Shown here piece after piece: positions 46,346-56,877 of a stretch of DNA of 64,000 bases. Where the stretch lies: the NCBI GenBank assembly GCA_963805795.1, contig CAWDVG010000001.1:62001-126000 (forward strand), in the 5' to 3' direction. The stretch is from CAWARU01 sp963805795 (GTDB taxonomy: Bacteria; Pseudomonadota; Gammaproteobacteria; UBA6186; Azoamicaceae). The notes under the pieces are model-generated. The model was not told where the DNA came from and made no database searches. It saw nothing but the letters and a program-made list of their open reading frames with translations. Made by a program: the position numbers and the translations under genes. Numbering within the stretch: the first letter of the stretch is position 1; each line of letters begins with the position of its first letter.

Positions 46346-46753
46346 ATGAGTTTACAAGATCCCATTAGCGATATGCTAGCATGTATAAACAATGGCCAAA
46401 TGATGCGTAAAGCTTCCGTTAAAACACCTTCCTCTAAAATTAAGATAGCGATTTTAAAGGTATTGGAAGAAGAAGGTTATATTGAAGGCTTCGAAATCGC
46501 AAAAGATGAAAAACTTCAAAAAACAAAATTGAGACTTGTGGTTTATTTAAAATATTTTAACAATAAGCCGGTTATTGAAGGGATGAGACGAGTCAGTCGG
46601 CCCGGTTTACGAGTTTATAAACGAAAAGATGAGTTTCCCAAAGTTCTTGGTGGATTAGGCATTGCCGTTGTTTCCACACCTAAAGGTGTGATGAGCGATA
46701 AAAAGGCAAGTCAAATGGGGCAGGGTGGCGAAATCCTCTGCCGCGTAGCCTAG
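46346..46753 (+). CDS. rpsH: Ribosomal protein S8
   Basis: Intact, 135 residues: MSLQDPISDMLACINNGQMM, GMRRVSRPGLRVYKRKDEFPKVLGGLGIAVVST and GGEILCRVA at the end. In E. coli S8 regulates the spc operon. Confidence 0.95.
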   Translation: MSLQDPISDMLACINNGQMMRKASVKTPSSKIKIAILKVLEEEGYIEGFEIAKDEKLQKTKLRLVVYLKYFNNKPVIEGMRRVSRPGLRVYKRKDEFPKVLGGLGIAVVSTPKGVMSDKKASQMGQGGEILCRVA

Positions 46754-46763
46754 GAGTTCGTAG

Positions 46764-47332
46764 ATGTCAAGAATTGCAAGAAAACCATTAAACATACCAA
46801 CGGGTGTCGACGTTAAATACCAAGATGGCCAAGTGCACGTCAAAGGTAAAAAAGGTGAATTCAAGCATGAATTGAGTCCCTCCATTATGCTCGAGATGGA
46901 TGGCAAGGTTGTGTATGTTAAACCTGCTAAAGCGTCTGGCACTAAAGCAATACCCTCTAAAGGTCGGGGCGCGAAGAGCCATCGTGCCATGGTGGGAACG
47001 ACCTGTAAATTATTGGGTAATTTAATTCGGGGTGCCAGCGAAGGATTTGAAAGAAAATTAACTTGGTTGGTGTGGGATATCGTGCCAAAATTCAAGGCAA
47101 TGTTTTAGAACTTAGCTTAGGGTTTTCAAATCCTATTTTGTACCCATTACCAAAAGGGATTAGCATCGATGTGCCCAGCAATACTGAAATATTAATTAAA
47201 GGTACGGATGTTCAGCTGGTTGGCGAGATGGCTGCAAAGATTCGCGCATTTCGTCCACCGGAACCTTATAAAGGTAAAGGCGTTCGATATGCGGATGAAG
47301 TGGTCAATATCAAAGAGACCAAGAAAAAATAG
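46764..47332 (+). CDS. rplF: Ribosomal protein L6, one frameshift
   Basis: MSRIARKPLNIPTGVDVKYQDG; an extra base near 47063 breaks the frame before LVGVGYRAKIQG, after which LELSLGFSNPILYPLPKGI and RPPEPYKGKGVRYADE follow. Corrected length about 189 residues. Confidence 0.93.
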
Positions 47333-47338
47333 GAATGT

Positions 47339-47700
47339 ATGATGAAAGATGCCCTAACTAAACAACGTAGAATGAATCGGAGCCGTAAAAAGATTATTAA
47401 TATGGGAACGGCGTATATTACTGTACATCGTACTTCTCAGCATATTTATGCGCAGGTTCATGCTGCATGGGGGAAAGAGGTTATAGCGGCTGCTTCAAGT
47501 ATTGATGAAGAATTACGAAATAAAGCAAAAGACTTGGGTCCTGGTAAACTGAAAATGGCAGAAGCGGTTGGAAAATTATTGGCTGAACGAGCAAAAGCAA
47601 AGGGCAAAAGAAAGTAGCCTTTGATCGTTCTGGTTATCAATATCATGGTCGAGTAAAAGCTTTGGCAGAAGCGTGCAAGAGCAATGGTTTAGAGTTTTAA
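47339..47700 (+). CDS. rplR: Ribosomal protein L18, one frameshift
   Basis: MMKDALTKQRRMNRSRKKI, AAASSIDEELRNK and AVGKLLAERAKAKG; a break near 47605 hides the end VAFDRSGYQYHGRVKALAEACKSNGLEF at 47700. Binds 5S rRNA with L5. About 120 residues. Confidence 0.92.
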
Positions 47701-47711
47701 GGGTTTAGAGA

Positions 47712-48223
47712 ATGTCAATGTCAAGCGCAAATGTTGAATTAGCAAACAAAGGCGATGGTTTCAAGAAAAATTGGTAGCCGTGCGTCGTTCTGCAACGGTC
47801 GTAAAGGGAGGTAGAAAATTTAGTTTTTCTGCGCTAACAGTCGTTGGTGATGGTAAAGGTCGAATTGGCATTGGTCATGGAAAAGCGCGCGAAGTGCCAG
47901 CGGCTATTCAAAAAGCCATGGAAAATGCGAGACGAAATTTAGTGCGTGTCGAACTCAATGGCAATACACTTTATCATCCTATTGAATCCAGACATGGTGC
48001 CTCAAAGGTGATTATGAAACCTGCTTCTGAAGGAACAGGGATTATTGCAGGCACTTCCATGCGCGCCGTATTTGAAGTATTGGGTGTTCACAATGTTTTA
48101 GCAAAATGTATTGGTTCAACTAATCCCGTGAATGTAGTGAGAGCGACATTAAAAGGTCTTTTGGCAATGTGTTCTCCTGAACAAATTGCACAAAAACGTG
48201 GTAAGAAGGTCTCTGAAATATAA
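47712..48223 (+). CDS. rpsE: Ribosomal protein S5, one frameshift
   Basis: Short leader MSMSSANVELANKGDGF, a break near 47763, then QEKLVAVRRSATVVKGGRKFSF, GKAREVPAAIQKAMENARR and SMRAVFEVLGVHNVLAKCIGSTNP. About 170 residues. Involved in translational fidelity. Confidence 0.93.
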
Positions 48224-48237
48224 GGGTGATGAAGTAA

Positions 48238-48424
48238 TGAAAAAAAATAAAGTCAAAAGTAACATTAGTTCGAAGTGGTGCAGGACGTTTACCTGCTCAT
48301 CGCAGCGACTCTCCTTGGTTTAGGTTTACGTCGGATTAGCCAAACAGTAGAATTAGAAGATACACCGAGTATCCAAGGTATGATTAATCGAGTTTCTTAT
48401 CTTCTTAAAGTGGAGCACAATTAA
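48238..48424 (+). CDS. rpmD: Ribosomal protein L30, frameshifted
   Basis: A short gene of about 61 residues: KVTLVRSGAGRLPAHRATLLGLGLRRI, then QTVELEDTPSIQGMINRVSYLLKVEHN to a stop at 48424. Breaks near 48250 and 48305 split it into pieces. Confidence 0.86.
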
Positions 48425-48425
48425 G

Positions 48426-48856
48426 ATGCGTCTCAATACAATAAAACCCGCCTAGGCGCAAAAACAAAACCAAAACGTTTAGGACGTGGTATGGGTTCAG
48501 GCTTAGGTAAAACCTGCGGGCGTGGGCATAAAGGACAAAAAGCACGTGCCGGTGGCTACCATAAAGTAGGCTTTGAAGGTGGACAAATGCCTTTGCAACG
48601 TCGATTACCCAAATTTGGTTTTAACTCACCCATTGCGAAGTTTTAAACAGAAGTTCGACTGAACGATCTTTCAAAAGTAACAGCAGATATCATTGATCTA
48701 AAAGCATTGATCGATGCCAATGTGGTTTCTCGCTAAAATTAAAAAAGTCAAAGTCATTTTAGCGGGTAAACTTCAAGGTGCCGTTACAATTCAAGGGATT
48801 CAGTTACAAAAGGGGCTCGTGAAGCAATTGAAGCAGCTGGTGGTAAGATCGAGTAA
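48426..48856 (+). CDS. rplO: Ribosomal protein L15, several frameshifts
   Basis: MRLNTI, then KPKRLGRGMGSGLGKTCGRGHKGQKAR and GFEGGQMPLQRRLPKFGF are diagnostic. Further parts are VRLNDLSKV, IDLKALIDANVV, KVKVILAGKLQGAVTIQGI and AREAIEAAGGKIE. Breaks near 48450, 48640, 48735 and 48810. Ends with the overlap TAATG into secY. Confidence 0.9.
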
Positions 48857-50173
48857 TGCATGCAAAAGCAGGGCGGGTGGTAACAAATAAAAGTGGACTA
48901 TCAGAACTTAAAAATACGCATTTTATTTTTAATGGCTGCGCTTTTGGTTTATCGTGTTGGTGCATATATTCCTGTTCCGGGCCTAGATCCGAACACGATT
49001 AGCCGAACTTTTTTCAGGAAATCAAGGTATTTTTAGGTTATTTAATTTATTTTCAGGTGGCGCTTTATCTCGCTGTAACCGTATTTGCATTAGGCATTAT
49101 GCCTTACATTTCTGCTTCTATTATTATTCAACTGATTAACTTCTGTTTGGCCCCCTTTAGAACAACTTAAAAAAGAAGGACAAACAGGACGAAGAAAAAT
49201 TTCTCAATATACTCGTTATGGCACTTTGCTTATTGCGACTTTGCAAGCTTTTGGGATGGCAAAATATTTGGAGCTCAGGAATTGCTTTAGATCCAGGATT
49301 AGCTTACTATTTCACTGTCACTATTACCTTAGTAACTGGTACAATGTTTTTAATGTGGTTGGGTGAACAAATTACTGAACGCGGGGTAGGTAACGGTATT
49401 TCGTCTAATTATTTTTGCAGGGATTGTGGCAGGGTTTCCCGGCGCAATTATTCAATACTTTAGAGAAGGTACGTCAAGGAGAATTGCAGCCCATTGCTTA
49501 ATTTTGCTGTGTTTGATGATTATTTCCATTATTGCCTTTGTGGTTTTTGTTGAAAGAGGACAACGGCGTATTACGGTTAATTATGCCAGACGCCAGCAAG
49601 GCAGAAAAGTATATGCAGCCAGCAAAAGCCATTTGCCTTTAAAATTAAATATGGCAGGGGTTATTCCGCCTATTTTTGCTTCTAGCCTGATAATATTTCC
49701 AGCAACTCTCAGTCAATGGTTTGGGAAAATATTCGACATTCCTTTTTTAACAGATATGTCTTTAGCGTTATCGACCAGGACAACCCCTTTATATTGTATT
49801 TTTTGCAGGTTTAATTGTTTTCTTTTGCTTTTTTTATACTGCATTAGTCTTTAATCCAAAAGATACAGCGGAAAATTTGAAAAAATCAGGTGGATATATT
49901 CCAGGCATTCGACCTGGAGAGCAAACAAGCCAGTATATCGATAAAGTGATGACACGATTGACAGTCGTAGGCTCTTTATATATCACAGTCGTTTCCTTAT
50001 TTCCTGAATTTTTGGTCTTGGGTTGGCAAGTTCCTTTTTATTTTGGTGGAACTTCTTTATTAATTATTGTGGTAGTAGTGATGGATTTTATGGCGCAGGT
50101 GCAAGCGCACCTAATCTCTCACCAATACGAATCATTAATAAAGAAATCTAATCTCAAAGGGTTTAGTCGATAG
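48856..50173 (+). CDS. secY: Preprotein translocase subunit SecY, several frameshifts
   Basis: The channel of the SecYEG translocon. After an extra A near 48914 the sequence reads ELKIRILFLMAALLVYRVGAYIPVPGLDP (first helix and plug region). Later pieces are QYTRYGTLL, GEQITERGVGNGIS, NMAGVIPPIFASSLI, NLKKSGGYIPGIRPGEQTS and a C-terminal MAQVQAHLISHQYESLIKK. Breaks near 48914, 49010, 49070, 49140, 49405 and 49770. Ten helices can be placed. It is required for growth, so the real gene is probably intact. Confidence 0.92.
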
Positions 50174-50294
50174 GCTTAGATTGGATTTATCCAGGGGTCT
50201 TTCGAGGTTATTTTGTTTAAGCCACTAGCGTAAGTTAGTGAAACTAGGGTAAAATCGAAATTTTTACAGTACAGGTTTAGTTTGGGGTTTTCTA

Positions 50295-50411
50295 ATGAAA
50301 GTAAGAGCATCAGTTAAAAAGATGTGTGATGAGTGTAAAGTAGTGAAGCGTGCTCGCGTGGTGAAAATTGTTTGTAAAAAATCCAGTAAGCACAATCAGA
50401 GACAGGGGTAA
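50295..50411 (+). CDS. rpmJ: Ribosomal protein L36
   Basis: Intact, 38 residues: MKVRASVKKMCDECKVVKR, zinc-ribbon type with two of the usual cysteines in C-x2-C, one more further on and a His. Lies between secY and rpsM as expected. About 120 bp of presumed leader, without a gene, separate it from secY. Confidence 0.92.
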   Translation: MKVRASVKKMCDECKVVKRARVVKIVCKKSSKHNQRQG

Positions 50412-50413
50412 GT

Positions 50414-50800
50414 ATGACCATACGGGTATCAGGGGTAATTCTCCCACCACATAAACATATTCGAATAGCACTTCGCAGTGTTTACGGTATTGGGAATTTT
50501 AGGTCTTTGGCCATCTGTGCCAAAGTTGGGGTAAATCCCGCCACAAAAGTTAATGAGCTTAAAGAAGAATATGCACCATTAATTCAAGAGGCTGTCAATC
50601 AATACGAAGTGGAAGGTGATCTACGCCGTCGTGTTGCAATGGATATCAAGCGTTTAGTCGATATAAAGTGCTATCGTGGTTTACGCCATAAGAAGGGCCT
50701 ACCTGTACGAGGACAAAGAACAAAGACAAATGCACGAACTCGAAAGGGTCGCAAACGGCAGGTTTCTTCCGGAATGGGTGGAACCGCAGCCAAATCCTGA
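50414..50800 (+). CDS. rpsM: Ribosomal protein S13
   Basis: Intact, 128 residues: the YGIG motif in LRSVYGIGNFRSLAIC, KRLVDIKCYRGLRHKKGLPVRGQRTKTNARTRKG at the basic end. A few residues in the N-terminal half (PPHKHIRIALRSVYG, NFRSL) are slightly unusual and may reflect compensated base errors. Confidence 0.93.
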   Translation: MTIRVSGVILPPHKHIRIALRSVYGIGNFRSLAICAKVGVNPATKVNELKEEYAPLIQEAVNQYEVEGDLRRRVAMDIKRLVDIKCYRGLRHKKGLPVRGQRTKTNARTRKGRKRQVSSGMGGTAAKS

Positions 50801-50833
50801 TTTATATGATTCACATGACTAGGAATTAAGCCA

Positions 50834-51232
50834 ATGGCCGAAAAAGCAGCAGCAATCAAATCTCGAACCCGAAAAAAAATCAAGCGCACAATAGTCGCAG
50901 GTTTTGTGCATATTTATGCATCATTTAATAACACAATTGTAAGTATCACGGATTTACAAGGTAATGTGATTTCTTGGGCAACAGCCGGGGGCGCAGGTTT
51001 TAAAGGATCACGAAAAAGTACACCCTATGCTGCGCAGATGGCGGCTAGAAAAGCTGGGTTGGTTGCCAAGGAATTTGGTCTTAAAACCGTCGAAGTATTA
51101 GTTCGAGGTCCTGGTCCTGGAAGAGAATCTGCCATGAGAGCATTATCAGAGTTTTTTAAAATATCCTCTATCAGTGATGTGACAGGCATTCCGTTTAATG
51201 GTTGTAAACAACAAAAAGAACGACGCGTATAA
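50834..51232 (+). CDS. rpsK: Ribosomal protein S11
   Basis: Intact, 132 residues: GFVHIYASFNNTIVSITDLQGN, WATAGGAGFKGSRKSTPYAAQ and VRGPGPGRESAMRAL. The end (FNGCKQQKERRV) differs a little from the usual RPPKKRRV and could hold paired base changes. Confidence 0.94.
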   Translation: MAEKAAAIKSRTRKKIKRTIVAGFVHIYASFNNTIVSITDLQGNVISWATAGGAGFKGSRKSTPYAAQMAARKAGLVAKEFGLKTVEVLVRGPGPGRESAMRALSEFFKISSISDVTGIPFNGCKQQKERRV

Positions 51233-51248
51233 AGAGTGGGAGTAATTC

Positions 51249-51866
51249 ATGGCAAGATATATGGGCCTAAGTGTCGAGAATCAAGAAGATTGGGGACCGA
51301 CCTAGGTCTTAAGAGTCGTGTTCGGGACTTAGAAACAAAATGCAATTTAAGTTCACAACCCGGGATGCATCAAAAAAAGGCTCGTGACACCGGTCACGGC
51401 TTACAAATGCGTGAAAAACAAAAATTTAAGTTTATGTATGGCGTTTTAGAGCGACAATTTCGTCGTTATTATGCTGAAGCTGCCCGCCGTAAAGGTGCAA
51501 CAGGGGAAACTTTATTTAAGCTTCTTGAAAGTCGTTTAGATAATGTTGTTTATCGTATGGGCATTGGGTCTACTCGTGCTGAAGCGCGACAATTGGTGCG
51601 GCATAAATCCATTTTAGTGAATGGCAAAACAGTGAATATTCCATCCTATCAAGTGCAACCATTGGATGTGATAGAAGTCAGAGAAAAGAGTAGAAATCAG
51701 GTTCGAATTCAAGATGCCTTTAAATTGGCCGAAAGTGCAGGCTTTGCAGAATGGGTTGAAGTGGATGTATCTAAAATGTAATGGTACATTTAAACGTGTT
51801 CCGGATCGTAGTGAGTTACCGGCTGAATTGAACGAACAGTTGGTAGTAGAGCTTTACGCTAAGTAA
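51249..51866 (+). CDS. rpsD: Ribosomal protein S4, frameshifted
   Basis: MARYMG with a missing base near 51262, then PKCRESRRLGTDLGLKS, MREKQKFKFMYGVLERQFRRYY and the S4 RNA-binding domain VYRMGIGSTRAEARQLVRHKSILVNG. A break near 51775 leads into KRVPDRSELPAELNEQLVVELYAK at 51866. About 206 residues. It nucleates the small subunit. Confidence 0.93.
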
Positions 51867-51915
51867 GTAGAGACAAAATGGTAAGGACAAACTGTCCGGA
51901 GGGGCTATACGATGA

Positions 51916-52922
51916 ATGCAACGTGCCGTAAAAGAATTTTTAAAACCACGAATTATTGATGTACAAGAATCGGGTCATCATCATTGCTAAAATAGTGATG
52001 GAGCCATTTGAAAGAGGTTTTGGTCATACCTTAGGCAATGCTTTAAGACGTGTTTTATTATCTTCAATGCCAGGATGTGCAGTTGTTGAAGCACAAATTG
52101 ATGGCGTTTTACATGAGTACACAACTAAAGAAGGTGTACAAGAAGATATTATCGATATCCTATTAAACTTAAAAGGAATTGAGTTTAAATTAGAAGGTCG
52201 TGATGAAGTTGAATTGAAATTAAATAAAGAAGGGGAAGGCCCTGTCCGTGCAGGTGATTTTGAATTACCGCACGATGTTCAAATCATGAACCCAGAATAT
52301 GTGATTGCCAATATGACCAAAGCAGGCAAATTAAAGATGACTGTTCGTGTGGCTAGGGGGCGCGGGTATGAACCCGTTAGTATGCGATTCAATCCAGAAG
52401 AAACTGCAAGGCCCATCGGTTGGTTGCAAGTAGATGCTTCTTTTAGCCCAGTGCGTCGTGTTACCTATGTCGGTTGAAAATGCGCGGGTAGAAAAACGTA
52501 CCGACTTAGACAAATTGGTTATTGAATTAGAAACTAACGGGACGATAGAACCTGAAGAGGCTATTCGTTAGGCAGCCTCTGTTTTAGCTGATCAATTATC
52601 CGTGTTTGTTGACTTGAAAGGTGAAAAACAAGTCGAGCCTACTAGAATGCGAACAGAAATTGATCCTATTTTATTACGACCCGTAGATGATTTAGAGCTT
52701 ACTGTGCGCTCAGCCAATTGTTTAAAAGCTGAAAATATTTTTTATATTGGTGATTTGGTGCAAAAAACAGAAGTTGAATTATTAAAAACGCCTAATTTAG
52801 GTAAGAAATCATTAACTGAAATAAAAGATGTTTTGGCAACAAAAGGTTTGGGATTAGGAACACGCATCGAAGGATGGGTACCTTTAGCACAACCTACCGA
52901 AGACAAGACGAAGCAACTGTAA
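51916..52922 (+). CDS. rpoA: RNA polymerase alpha subunit, two frameshifts and an in-frame TAG
   Basis: Start MQRAVKEFLKPRIIDVQE at 51916; a break near 51975; then AKIVMEPFERGFGHTLGNALRRVLLSSMPG (alpha-NTD), a second break near 52470, and NARVEKRTDLDKLVIELETNGTIEPEEAIR. After IR an in-frame TAG at 52570-52572 stands where Arg or Gln is expected, and the frame then runs on unchanged to the alpha-CTD (DDLELTVRSANCLKAENI) and the stop at 52922. About 335 residues. The TAG is a base error or a nonsense change. Confidence 0.93.
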
Positions 52923-52944
52923 ATTTAAGTAAAAGGTTAATAAC

Positions 52945-53310
52945 ATGCGTCACAGAAATATTGGAAGAAGATTTAAACGAAGTTCAAGTCATCGCAAAGC
53001 GATGTTTCAAAACATGACAAATTCCATTATTAGTCATGGCTTGATTAAAACCACTCTTCCCAAGGCTAAAGATTTGCGACGTTACATAGAGCCATTAGTC
53101 ACATTGGCCAAAGAAGATAGCGTGGCCAAAAGACGTTTGGCGTTCGATCGCTTACGTAACAAAGATGCAGTGGCTAAACTTTTTAATGAAATTGGTCCTC
53201 GCTTTAAAACGCGTCCTGGCGGGTACATCCGAATCTTGAAATGCGGTAACCGAAAAGGGGACTGTGCACCCATGGCGCTAGTTGAATTTGTTGAGCGCGA
53301 ATCGGCTTAA
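52945..53310 (+). CDS. rplQ: Ribosomal protein L17
   Basis: Intact, 121 residues: MRHRNIGRRFKRSSSHRKAMFQNMTNSI, KDLRRYIEPLVTLA and a C-terminal RILKCGNRKGDCAPMALVEFV. Last gene of the alpha operon; a terminator follows. Confidence 0.95.
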   Translation: MRHRNIGRRFKRSSSHRKAMFQNMTNSIISHGLIKTTLPKAKDLRRYIEPLVTLAKEDSVAKRRLAFDRLRNKDAVAKLFNEIGPRFKTRPGGYIRILKCGNRKGDCAPMALVEFVERESA

Positions 53311-53341
53311 GTTTTTAAGCTGTAGGTACACTTTTTATTTT

Positions 53342-53369
53342 AAAAGCCGGATTTATAACCGGCTTTTTT
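53342..53369 (+). terminator. Rho-independent terminator of the ribosomal cluster
   Basis: AAAAGCCGG and CCGGCTTTT with an 8-nt loop, followed by more T. Located 32 bp behind the rplQ stop. Confidence 0.92.
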
Positions 53370-53442
53370 GTTGGGTTTAAATTATAACTTTGTTAGCTAA
53401 AATCTTCGATAACATCTAAAATTCGTTTTGCGAAGAGTATAT

Positions 53443-53471
53443 TTGACCTGTGACAAATTTTGTGGGATAAT
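53443..53471 (+). promoter_or_regulatory. Sigma-70-type promoter for the ATP/ADP translocase
   Basis: TTGACC (53443-53448), a 17-bp spacer and GATAAT (53466-53471) lie about 57 bp upstream of the next start. The leader contains a small hairpin CCCATT-CTTA-AATGGG. Confidence 0.65.
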
Positions 53472-53527
53472 GCTTACATCAAGCTTTAGAGCCAAGACCC
53501 ATTCTTAAATGGGCGTCCTAAGATAGA

Positions 53528-55192
53528 ATGTCAACGGTTACGTTACGACCAACATATAGGTGTGCCAAACTTATGCAGTCTACACAGCCTCAAATAGGTA
53601 AGACGTTTGGAAAATTTCGTAACTTTCTGTGGCCCATTCATGGGTACGAACACAGGAAACTCATCCCCATGTTGGCTCTCTTCTTCCTGATTTCTTTTGT
53701 ATACAATCTTTTAAGATGGATGAAAATCACCTTGGTTGTGACCGCTGAAGGTTCGGGTGCTGAAGTCATTCCTTTTTTGAAAGTTTGGGCAGTATTACCT
53801 GCAGCTGTATTAATCACCTACCTTTACACTAAGCTTTCCAATCGCCTAACTCGTGAACAAGTCTTCTGTACCATGATTGGGATCTTTTTAGGATTCTTTA
53901 CCTTATTTCTCTTAGTGCTACATCCGAATAGAGAATTGCTTGAATTAACTCATTTTTCCAATTTTCTCCAAAATTACTTGCCTGAGGGCCTAAAAGGCCT
54001 AATCTTTGTCATTCGGAATTGGCCTTTATCTTTATTTTATGTAACCGCTGAAATGTGGAGTGCCATCATGCTCTCTATGTTATTTTGGGGTTTTGCCAAT
54101 GAAGTGACAAGTGTTGGAGAAGCAAAACGTTTTTATGCTATTTTTGCCTTGGCGGCCAATTTTTCAGGAATATTTTCTGGAGAGTCGGCACAACTATTAA
54201 CGGTACATCAATTTAATCCCTATATTCCATTTGGCGCAACAGCTTGGGACCAAACCCTAGGTTTGCAATTAGGAAGTGTGTTATTGATAGGTATCTTCAT
54301 TGTTATCCTCTTTCATTATGTGAATCGTTCTGCTACAAAAAGACGAAATGCCAATTTAGCCGCTTATCAGCTGTCCCTATCTAAAAATGAGACCTCAGTT
54401 CACAGTGCCTCAGATTTTGAAGAGGAAAAGAAACTGTCGCTACGTGAATGCTTTTCTTATATTATTAAGTCCCCTTATATGATTTACATTGCTATTTTGG
54501 TGGTTGCTTATAATGTTGTCCATAACTTAGCTGATGTATTATGGACCCATCAAGTTCATTTGCGCTATCCTAATGCGAACGATTTCAATGCCTATACCAA
54601 CTTTATTGGTATTATTATTGGCGTTTTTTCCACTCTATCAGGCTTTATCTTATCGGGTAACGTGATTCGCCGTTATGGCTGGACAGCAACAGCCTTGATT
54701 ACCCCCATTATTTGGTTAGTAACCGGTATTGTATTTTTTGGTTGCATGTTATTTGAAATCAATCCAATGATTTCGGATGCCTTTTTTGCATTTATTAATG
54801 TACCGGTCACTTCTCTTGTCTTATTTTTTGGTTCTGCTCAGATTTGTTTGGGTCGAGCGGCTAAATATACGGTATTCGATGAAACTAAAGAAATTGCCTT
54901 TATTCCTTTATCGAAATCCGAGCAAAGAAAAGGGAAGGCTGTGGTTGATGGTATTGGTTCCCGGTTTGGTAAATCGGGGGGTTCGTTATGCTTTCAAGTA
55001 CTATTGATACTCTGCGGAGATCTAGTAGCCACTATTCCTTACATTGCAGCCATTTTGTTGACATTTATTGTGCTTTGGTTATTTGCCGTTAAGAAACTTG
55101 GGAAATTAGTTTCGCATGCCATTGATAGCCCACAGATACAGACTGCTGCAGTTAAGCCGCCAGTTGTTAGTACAGAAACGGTAGAAGCATAA
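53528..55192 (+). CDS. ATP/ADP translocase (NTT family nucleotide transporter)
   Basis: A 554-residue membrane protein with about 11-12 helices. The N-terminal FGKFRNFLWPIHGYEHRKLIPM followed by FVYNLLRWMKITLVVTAEGSGAEVIPFLKVW, and later FWGFANEVTSVGEAKRFYAIFALAANFSGIFSGE, identify it as a chlamydial/rickettsial-type nucleotide translocase. Such proteins import host ATP in exchange for ADP, or transport other nucleotides; the exact substrate cannot be read here. The ATG at 53528 gives a 15-residue leader; a second ATG at 53573 (MQSTQPQIGK) is equally possible. It is a strong sign of intracellular life and carries its own promoter. Confidence 0.92.
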   Translation: MSTVTLRPTYRCAKLMQSTQPQIGKTFGKFRNFLWPIHGYEHRKLIPMLALFFLISFVYNLLRWMKITLVVTAEGSGAEVIPFLKVWAVLPAAVLITYLYTKLSNRLTREQVFCTMIGIFLGFFTLFLLVLHPNRELLELTHFSNFLQNYLPEGLKGLIFVIRNWPLSLFYVTAEMWSAIMLSMLFWGFANEVTSVGEAKRFYAIFALAANFSGIFSGESAQLLTVHQFNPYIPFGATAWDQTLGLQLGSVLLIGIFIVILFHYVNRSATKRRNANLAAYQLSLSKNETSVHSASDFEEEKKLSLRECFSYIIKSPYMIYIAILVVAYNVVHNLADVLWTHQVHLRYPNANDFNAYTNFIGIIIGVFSTLSGFILSGNVIRRYGWTATALITPIIWLVTGIVFFGCMLFEINPMISDAFFAFINVPVTSLVLFFGSAQICLGRAAKYTVFDETKEIAFIPLSKSEQRKGKAVVDGIGSRFGKSGGSLCFQVLLILCGDLVATIPYIAAILLTFIVLWLFAVKKLGKLVSHAIDSPQIQTAAVKPPVVSTETVEA

Positions 55193-55259
55193 CTTCTATA
55201 TTGCTAAAGAGCGAAAATCTGGGCGTTTCCGTCAATTCAAACTAAGATGATGATTTTTT

Positions 55260-56877
55260 ATGATTAGTATTCACAATATCTCCATGCTATATGGTGCTCG
55301 CTTACTCTTCGATGAAGTTAATATAAACTTCACCGGCAATAATCGCTATGGCATTGTGGGTGCGAATGGAACAGGGAAATCTACTTTCTTACGCCTCCTA
55401 GCTGGTGATGAAACCCCTAGCTTAGGTGAAATTAATGTTGCTAAACGAGCAAAAATAGGTTGGCTTAAGCAGAGATCAATACCGTTATGAAAACAATACA
55501 GCAGTAGAAACGGTATTACAGGGCAAAAGTACCTTATGGGAAGCCTTGCAAGAAAAAGAGCAAATATTAAATGCGGCTATCTTTGATGAAAAAACAGGTT
55601 TTCGTTTAGGGCATCTAGAGGAAACGATTGTTAATGAGGGAGGTTATACGGCTGAAACCTTTGCCCATCGGCTACTGACAGGGCTTGGTGTTAAGGAAAG
55701 TTACCACGACAAGCTGACCTCTGCATTATCGGGAGGTTATAAGTTACGGGTATTGTTAGCGCAAGCATTATTTTCTGAACCCGATATTCTTTTATTAGAT
55801 GAACCGACCAACCATTTAGATATCATGAGTATTGCCTGGTTAGAAGAATATTTAAAAAATGATTATAAAGGCATTTTGATTTTTATTTCTCATGACCATA
55901 ACTTTTTAAATAATTTGTCGACCCATGTGCTTGATATTGATTATGGCGAAATTGCAGAATATGTGGGGAATTATGAACATTTTATGTTTGAAAAGCAGCA
56001 GCTGATTGAAAGGAAACTGCAAGAGAAAAAATACATAGAAGCCAAAGTAGCTCATATGAAAGCGTTTATTGATCGTTTTAAAGCCTCTGCCGCCCGATCG
56101 AAACAGGCGATGTCTCGGGAAAAGATGTTAGATAAAATTGAATTGCCGGATATTAAGCAGACCTCTCGTATCGCTCCCTCTTTTATGTTTGCTCAAAAAC
56201 GCCCCTCTGGGAAAAAAGTACTTACAGTGGAATCGATTAGCAAGTCTTTTGAAGAACGTTATGTGTTAAAGAATGTTTCTTTTAACGTCAATCGGGGTGA
56301 AAAACTTGCTATTATTGGTCATAATGGTATCGGTAAATCGACCTTGCTGAAAATTATTTTGGGTCAATATGCAGCAGATGAAGGGCTATCTGAATGGGGC
56401 TACGAGAGCCAAGTTTCCTATTTTGCCCAGGATCATCATGAACAATTGAATAAGAGCATGACCGTACTAGAATGGTTGACGGAAGTGCGAAGCCAAGATT
56501 GCACTTCAGATTTAATTCGCAAAACCTTGGGGCAAATGCTATTCACTCAAGATGAAGTGCATAAAAATGTATTAAATATCAGTGGGGGTGAAGCCGCTCG
56601 CTTATTATTTGCCAATATTATGTTACTAAAAGGCAATATATTGGTATTAGACGAACCCACCAATCATTTAGATTTAGAATCCCGTTCTGCTTTAGCAGAA
56701 GGTTTGCGGAAATTTGAAGGTACGGTTATTTTTGTAAGCCACGACAGGCATTTCGTTTCGCATTTTGCAACCCGAATCTTAGCTTTTACCGAAAAAGGAC
56801 CAATTGATTTTCATGGAAGTTATTCGGAATATCTGAAAAAATATGGTGCGGACTATTTGAATGGAGCCTATCAATAA
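55260..56877 (+). CDS. ABC-F family ATPase (YbiT-like), one frameshift
   Basis: A soluble ABC protein with two nucleotide-binding domains and no membrane part. Walker A sites are GANGTGKSTFLRLLAG and GHNGIGKSTLLKIILG, signatures are SGGYKLRVLLAQAL and SGGEAARLLFA, and Walker B sites are LLLDEPTNHLDI and LVLDEPTNHLDL. The charged linker with AKVAHMKAFIDRFKASAARSKQA fits YbiT/Uup-type translation factors. An extra A near 55472 breaks the frame: KQ-DQYRYENNTAVETVLQG is restored without it. Corrected length about 538 residues. Confidence 0.9.

Noticed and set aside
52570..52572. Stop codon reassignment of TAG
   Set aside because: TAG ends several intact genes in the window, for example rplW at 41547 and fadD-independent genes such as rpsH at 46753, so TAG is a normal stop here.
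35350..52922. Programmed frameshifting in ribosomal protein genes
   Set aside because: The breaks have no shared slippery sequence or downstream structure, go in both directions and occur many times per gene.
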